Shown here: positions 61,223-64,000 of the stretch, one piece after another
Numbering within the stretch: position 1 is the first letter of the stretch
Layout of the letters: each line of letters starts with the position of its first letter
Source: Oxalobacteraceae bacterium
GTDB lineage: Bacteria; Pseudomonadota; Gammaproteobacteria; Burkholderiales; Burkholderiaceae_D
Direction of reading: 5' to 3'
Length of the DNA: 64,000 nt
NCBI GenBank assembly: GCA_023259175.1
Contig: JAHFQV010000003.1
Coordinates: forward strand, 27,560 to 91,559
Made by a program: the position numbers and the translations under genes
The notes under the pieces: generated by a model
The model's input: only the letters and a program-made list of their open reading frames with translations
Told to the model about the DNA's origin: nothing
Databases searched by the model: none

Positions 61223-62452
61223 TTACTTTCGTTTGATTTTGGCATTGGCTGCGATACGCATGCGTAAGGCATTGAGCTTAATGAAACCACCTGCATCGGC
61301 TTGGTTATAGGCACCGCCATCTTCGTCAAAGGTAGCGATCGTCATGTCGAACAATGAGTCGGTTTTCGAATCGCGTGCAACCGTGATGACATTGCCTTTG
61401 TAGAGTTTGACGCGCACCCAGCCGTTGACCGATTGTTGGGTATGGTCGATCAGAGTTTGCAAGGCGACGCGCTCAGGTGCCCACCAGTAGCCGTTGTAAA
61501 TCAAGCTGGCATAGCGTGGCATGAGATCGTCTTTGAGATGCGCAACTTCGCGGTCGAGTGTAATTGATTCAATGGCACGATGCGCGCGCAACATGATGGT
61601 GCCACCTGGTGTTTCGTAGCAACCGCGCGATTTCATACCGACGTAACGGTTTTCCACCAAGTCCAAGCGCCCGATGCCATGTTTGCCGCCTAAACGATTG
61701 AGTTCCGTAAGTACGCTTGCAGCCGACATACGCACACCGTTCAGAGCAACGATGTCACCTTTTTCGTATTCGATGTCGAGGTATTCGGGTGTGTCCGGCG
61801 CTTGTTCTGGACTGACTGTCCAACGCCACATACTTTCTTCCGCCTCGGCGCTGGGGTTTTCTAAGTGGCGACCTTCAAAACTGATGTGCAGTAAGTTGGC
61901 ATCCATCGAATAAGGTGCGCCGCCATTTTTGTGCTTCATGTCGATGGCAATACCCGCGTCTTCTGCGTACTTCAATAATTTTTCGCGGGATAAAAGATCC
62001 CATTCACGCCAAGGCGCAATGACTTTGACATTCGGCATGAGTGCGTAAGCGCCCAATTCGAAACGTACCTGATCATTGCCTTTGCCAGTTGCACCATGTG
62101 AAATCGTATCAGCACCGGTGGCGCGGGCGATTTCAATTAAGCGTTTTGCGATTAAGGGGCGGGCGATCGAGGTGCCGAGCAAGTATTCGCCTTCATAGAC
62201 GGTATTGGCGCGAAACATGGGAAATACAAAATCACGTACAAATTCTTCGCGCAGATCATCGATAAAAATATTTTCGGGCTTGATGCCAAATTTGATCGCC
62301 TTGGCGCGCGCTGGCTCGAGCTCTTCACCTTGACCTAAATCGGCGGTAAAAGTCACGATCTCGCATTGATAATGGTCTTGCAGCCACTTCAAAATAACAG
62401 AGGTATCCAAACCGCCGGAATAGGCTAAGACTACTTTTTTAACGTCGCTCAT
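61223..62452 (-). CDS. argG: Argininosuccinate synthase
   Basis: ArgG joins citrulline and aspartate with ATP in the second-last step of arginine synthesis. The ATP-binding SGGLDTS is in [38 protein letters not shown] and [25 protein letters not shown] follow. Length is 409 residues, the common form. ATG 62452 has an AGAGAG site. It lies 80 bases downstream of argF. Confidence 0.97.
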   Translation of the reverse strand: MSDVKKVVLAYSGGLDTSVILKWLQDHYQCEIVTFTADLGQGEELEPARAKAIKFGIKPENIFIDDLREEFVRDFVFPMFRANTVYEGEYLLGTSIARPLIAKRLIEIARATGADTISHGATGKGNDQVRFELGAYALMPNVKVIAPWREWDLLSREKLLKYAEDAGIAIDMKHKNGGAPYSMDANLLHISFEGRHLENPSAEAEESMWRWTVSPEQAPDTPEYLDIEYEKGDIVALNGVRMSAASVLTELNRLGGKHGIGRLDLVENRYVGMKSRGCYETPGGTIMLRAHRAIESITLDREVAHLKDDLMPRYASLIYNGYWWAPERVALQTLIDHTQQSVNGWVRVKLYKGNVITVARDSKTDSLFDMTIATFDEDGGAYNQADAGGFIKLNALRMRIAANAKIKRK

Positions 62453-62532
62453 TCAATTCTCTCTAGTGTAAGTTTAATTTTCTGACTTCTGATATTCATG
62501 ATATTCAATGCTTGGGTAAAGCGAAGCTTATT

Positions 62533-63459
62533 TTAGGAGTCGATTTTGCCGACCACTAAGTATTCCAGTAAAGCTTTTTGTACGTGCAAGCGATTTTCGG
62601 CTTCATCCCATACGGCCGATTGCGGGCCGTCAATCACGCCTGCGGAAACTTCTTCGCCACGATGCGCTGGTAGACAGTGCATAAAAAGTGCATCAGGATT
62701 GGCAACCGCCATTTTCGCTTCGTCGACAATCCAGCCTTTGAAGGCTTTTAGACGCGCTACATTTTCCGCTTCGTAGCCCATGCTAGTCCAAACATCGGTA
62801 TTGACCAAATCAACCCCTATACAGGCTTCTTTAGGATCCTCGAAAACCGTAAAATGATTATCTTCAACCGTGACGTAGCTAGGGTCAATGTCGTAGCCCT
62901 TGGGCGTAGAAATGTGCAGGTGAAATCCAAACACCTTAGCCGCTTGCATCCACGAGTACAGCATATTATTGGCATCCCCTATCCAGGCCACTTTCTTACC
63001 CGCAATCGCACCGCGATGCTCGATGTAGGTGAATACATCGGCAAAAACTTGGCAGGGGTGGTGTTGGTTGGTTAAGCCATTGATCACAGGCACGCGCGAG
63101 TTAGCCGCGAAGCGCTCTATCATCGATTGTTCGAAAGTACGTATCATGATGATGTCGCACATGCGCGACATCACTTGACCTGCATCCTCTACCGGCTCGC
63201 CACGGCCTAATTGGCTGTCGCGGGTATTGAGGTAAATGGCGGCACCGCCTAATTGGTGCATGCCTGCTTCAAAACTCAAACGCGTGCGCGTCGAGTTTTT
63301 TTCAAAGACCATGACCAATGTTCTGTCGAGTAGCGGATGGTAGGGTTCGTAACGCTTAAACTTGTCTTTAATGATGCGTGCTCTTTGCATCAAATAGTGA
63401 TATTCATCGAGCGACAAATCAGCGACTTGCAAATAATGCCGTATGGTTTTCGGGTTCAT
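62533..63459 (-). CDS. argF: Ornithine carbamoyltransferase
   Basis: ArgF converts ornithine and carbamoyl phosphate to citrulline. FEKNSTRTRLSFEAGMHQLGG has the carbamoyl-phosphate-binding STRTR, LTNQHHPCQVFADVFTY the HxxQ motif and FMHCLPAHRGEEV the HCLP loop. Length is 308 residues. The track ORF starts at 63498; ATG 63459 gives the usual N-terminus MNPKTIRHYLQ and lies 16 bases after the argD stop. Confidence 0.96.
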   Translation of the reverse strand: MNPKTIRHYLQVADLSLDEYHYLMQRARIIKDKFKRYEPYHPLLDRTLVMVFEKNSTRTRLSFEAGMHQLGGAAIYLNTRDSQLGRGEPVEDAGQVMSRMCDIIMIRTFEQSMIERFAANSRVPVINGLTNQHHPCQVFADVFTYIEHRGAIAGKKVAWIGDANNMLYSWMQAAKVFGFHLHISTPKGYDIDPSYVTVEDNHFTVFEDPKEACIGVDLVNTDVWTSMGYEAENVARLKAFKGWIVDEAKMAVANPDALFMHCLPAHRGEEVSAGVIDGPQSAVWDEAENRLHVQKALLEYLVVGKIDS

Positions 63460-63475
63460 TTTAAGATCTTCGTAA

Positions 63476-64000
63476 TTATTTTTGCGGAGCAGGCTCATGC
63501 ATTTTTACTTGTGATAAAACCGAACTGAGCATCGTGATCATGGTATCGATCTCTTCATAGCTGATATTCAGTGCAGGCATGAAACGTAATAAATTGGGGC
63601 GCGGCGAATTAATGAGTAAGCCTATGGGTTCAAGGTTGCGGGCTTGCTCGACCAAAGCCGGGCCGATGTCGGAGCCGAGTTTGAGCGCACGTAATAAACC
63701 TACGCCGCGCTCGCCATCGAGTCCATGTTGTTCGGAAAGTCGTCGTAGTGCTTGGCTTAAATAAGCGGATTTTTCTCGGACTTCAGCCAGAAAGCCGGGT
63801 TTTAAAATTTCCTTGAGTACCGCCAGTCCGACGGCGGCGATGAGTGGGTTACCGTTATAAGTGCCACCTTGGTCACCCGCCACGAAGCAGGATACGGCCT
63901 CAGTCGCCAGCAAGGCCGCCAAAGGCACGCCACCACCGATGCCTTTACCTAGGGTCATAATGTCGGGTTCGATATTGGCGAGTTGGTAGGCAAAGAGTTC
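63476..64000 (-). CDS. argD: Acetylornithine aminotransferase, C-terminal part (partial)
   Basis: The gene continues beyond the right edge; 174 residues are visible. The PLP-binding Lys is in IMTLGKGIGGGVPLAALLA. TYNGNPLIAAVGLAVLKEI and NLLRFMPALNISYEEIDTMI are typical of the class-III aminotransferases ArgD/AstC. In this position, just upstream of argF and argG, ArgD is the fitting name. It transfers an amino group from glutamate to N-acetylglutamate semialdehyde in arginine synthesis. Confidence 0.9.
   Translation of the reverse strand, partial: ELFAYQLANIEPDIMTLGKGIGGGVPLAALLATEAVSCFVAGDQGGTYNGNPLIAAVGLAVLKEILKPGFLAEVREKSAYLSQALRRLSEQHGLDGERGVGLLRALKLGSDIGPALVEQARNLEPIGLLINSPRPNLLRFMPALNISYEEIDTMITMLSSVLSQVKMHEPAPQK

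Noticed and set aside
1-64000. Search for insertion sequences, prophage genes, CRISPR arrays, tRNA and rRNA genes
   Set aside because: No transposase, integrase or capsid-like ORFs, no regularly spaced repeats, and no tRNA-like cloverleaf was noticed. A tRNAscan or Infernal search would be needed to exclude small RNAs.

Overview
The window looks like chromosome of a motile betaproteobacterium, most likely Burkholderiales and close to the Oxalobacteraceae (Undibacterium/Herminiimonas type). This rests on the FlhDC master regulator combined with a cheD-containing chemotaxis operon, the fliA-motC-motD junction, the glnE/yhdP/nitrilase/tldD block and moderate GC content. Family-level placement is inference. 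No insertion sequences, prophage genes, CRISPR arrays, rRNA or tRNA genes were seen.

Layout. 1-3378: the tail of a DNA glycosylase-like gene, then accA-tilS-dnaQ. 3863-37065: one very large motility and chemotaxis region. It runs flhDC, a membrane-anchored methyltransferase, motAB, a short CheZ-like gene, a cheY, cheAWRDB, cheY-cheZ, a degenerate EAL-HDOD gene, flhBAFG, fliA, motCD, the reverse-strand flgNM and flgA, and then flgBCDEFGHIJ and flgKL. 37124-42556: a reverse-strand PP2C phosphatase, a DUF465 protein, a YoaA/DinG helicase, a nitroreductase and a D-Ala-D-Ala endopeptidase. 42635-52081: glnE (reverse) divergent from yhdP-nitrilase-tldD. 52251-54329: a second nitroreductase and the DAHP synthase gene aroG with an attenuator leader. 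54420-56739: a reverse-strand retropepsin-like protease and yajQ, then murB. 56787-60836: a single 1349-residue Pls/PosA-type synthetase. 60900-64000: reverse-strand ppnP, argG, argF and argD (cut by the window edge).

How the parts work together. FlhDC would switch on the flagellar hierarchy. FlhA/FlhB form the export gate, FlhF/FlhG set flagellar position and number, and FliA (sigma-28) with FlgM gates the late genes. Sigma-28 promoters of the form TAAA-N15-(G/C)CCG(A/T)TAA can be read directly in front of flgM and flgK. Two stator pairs (MotAB and MotCD), two CheYs and two proteins with the CheZ phosphatase motif point to a motor with duplicated power and signal-termination parts.

The most notable observations are four. 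(1) A 23-codon Phe/Tyr-rich leader peptide lies upstream of aroG, with a terminator and a competing antiterminator: an apparently complete amino-acid attenuator. (2) The FlhG protein has lost its Walker A motif but keeps the N-terminal DQAEGLR motif. (3) An orphan NRPS-like synthetase carries three membrane/left-handed beta-helix modules and a binding-pocket signature suggesting a cationic amino acid. (4) A short CheZ paralogue keeps both catalytic residues. All calls come from reading the sequence; no database search was run.
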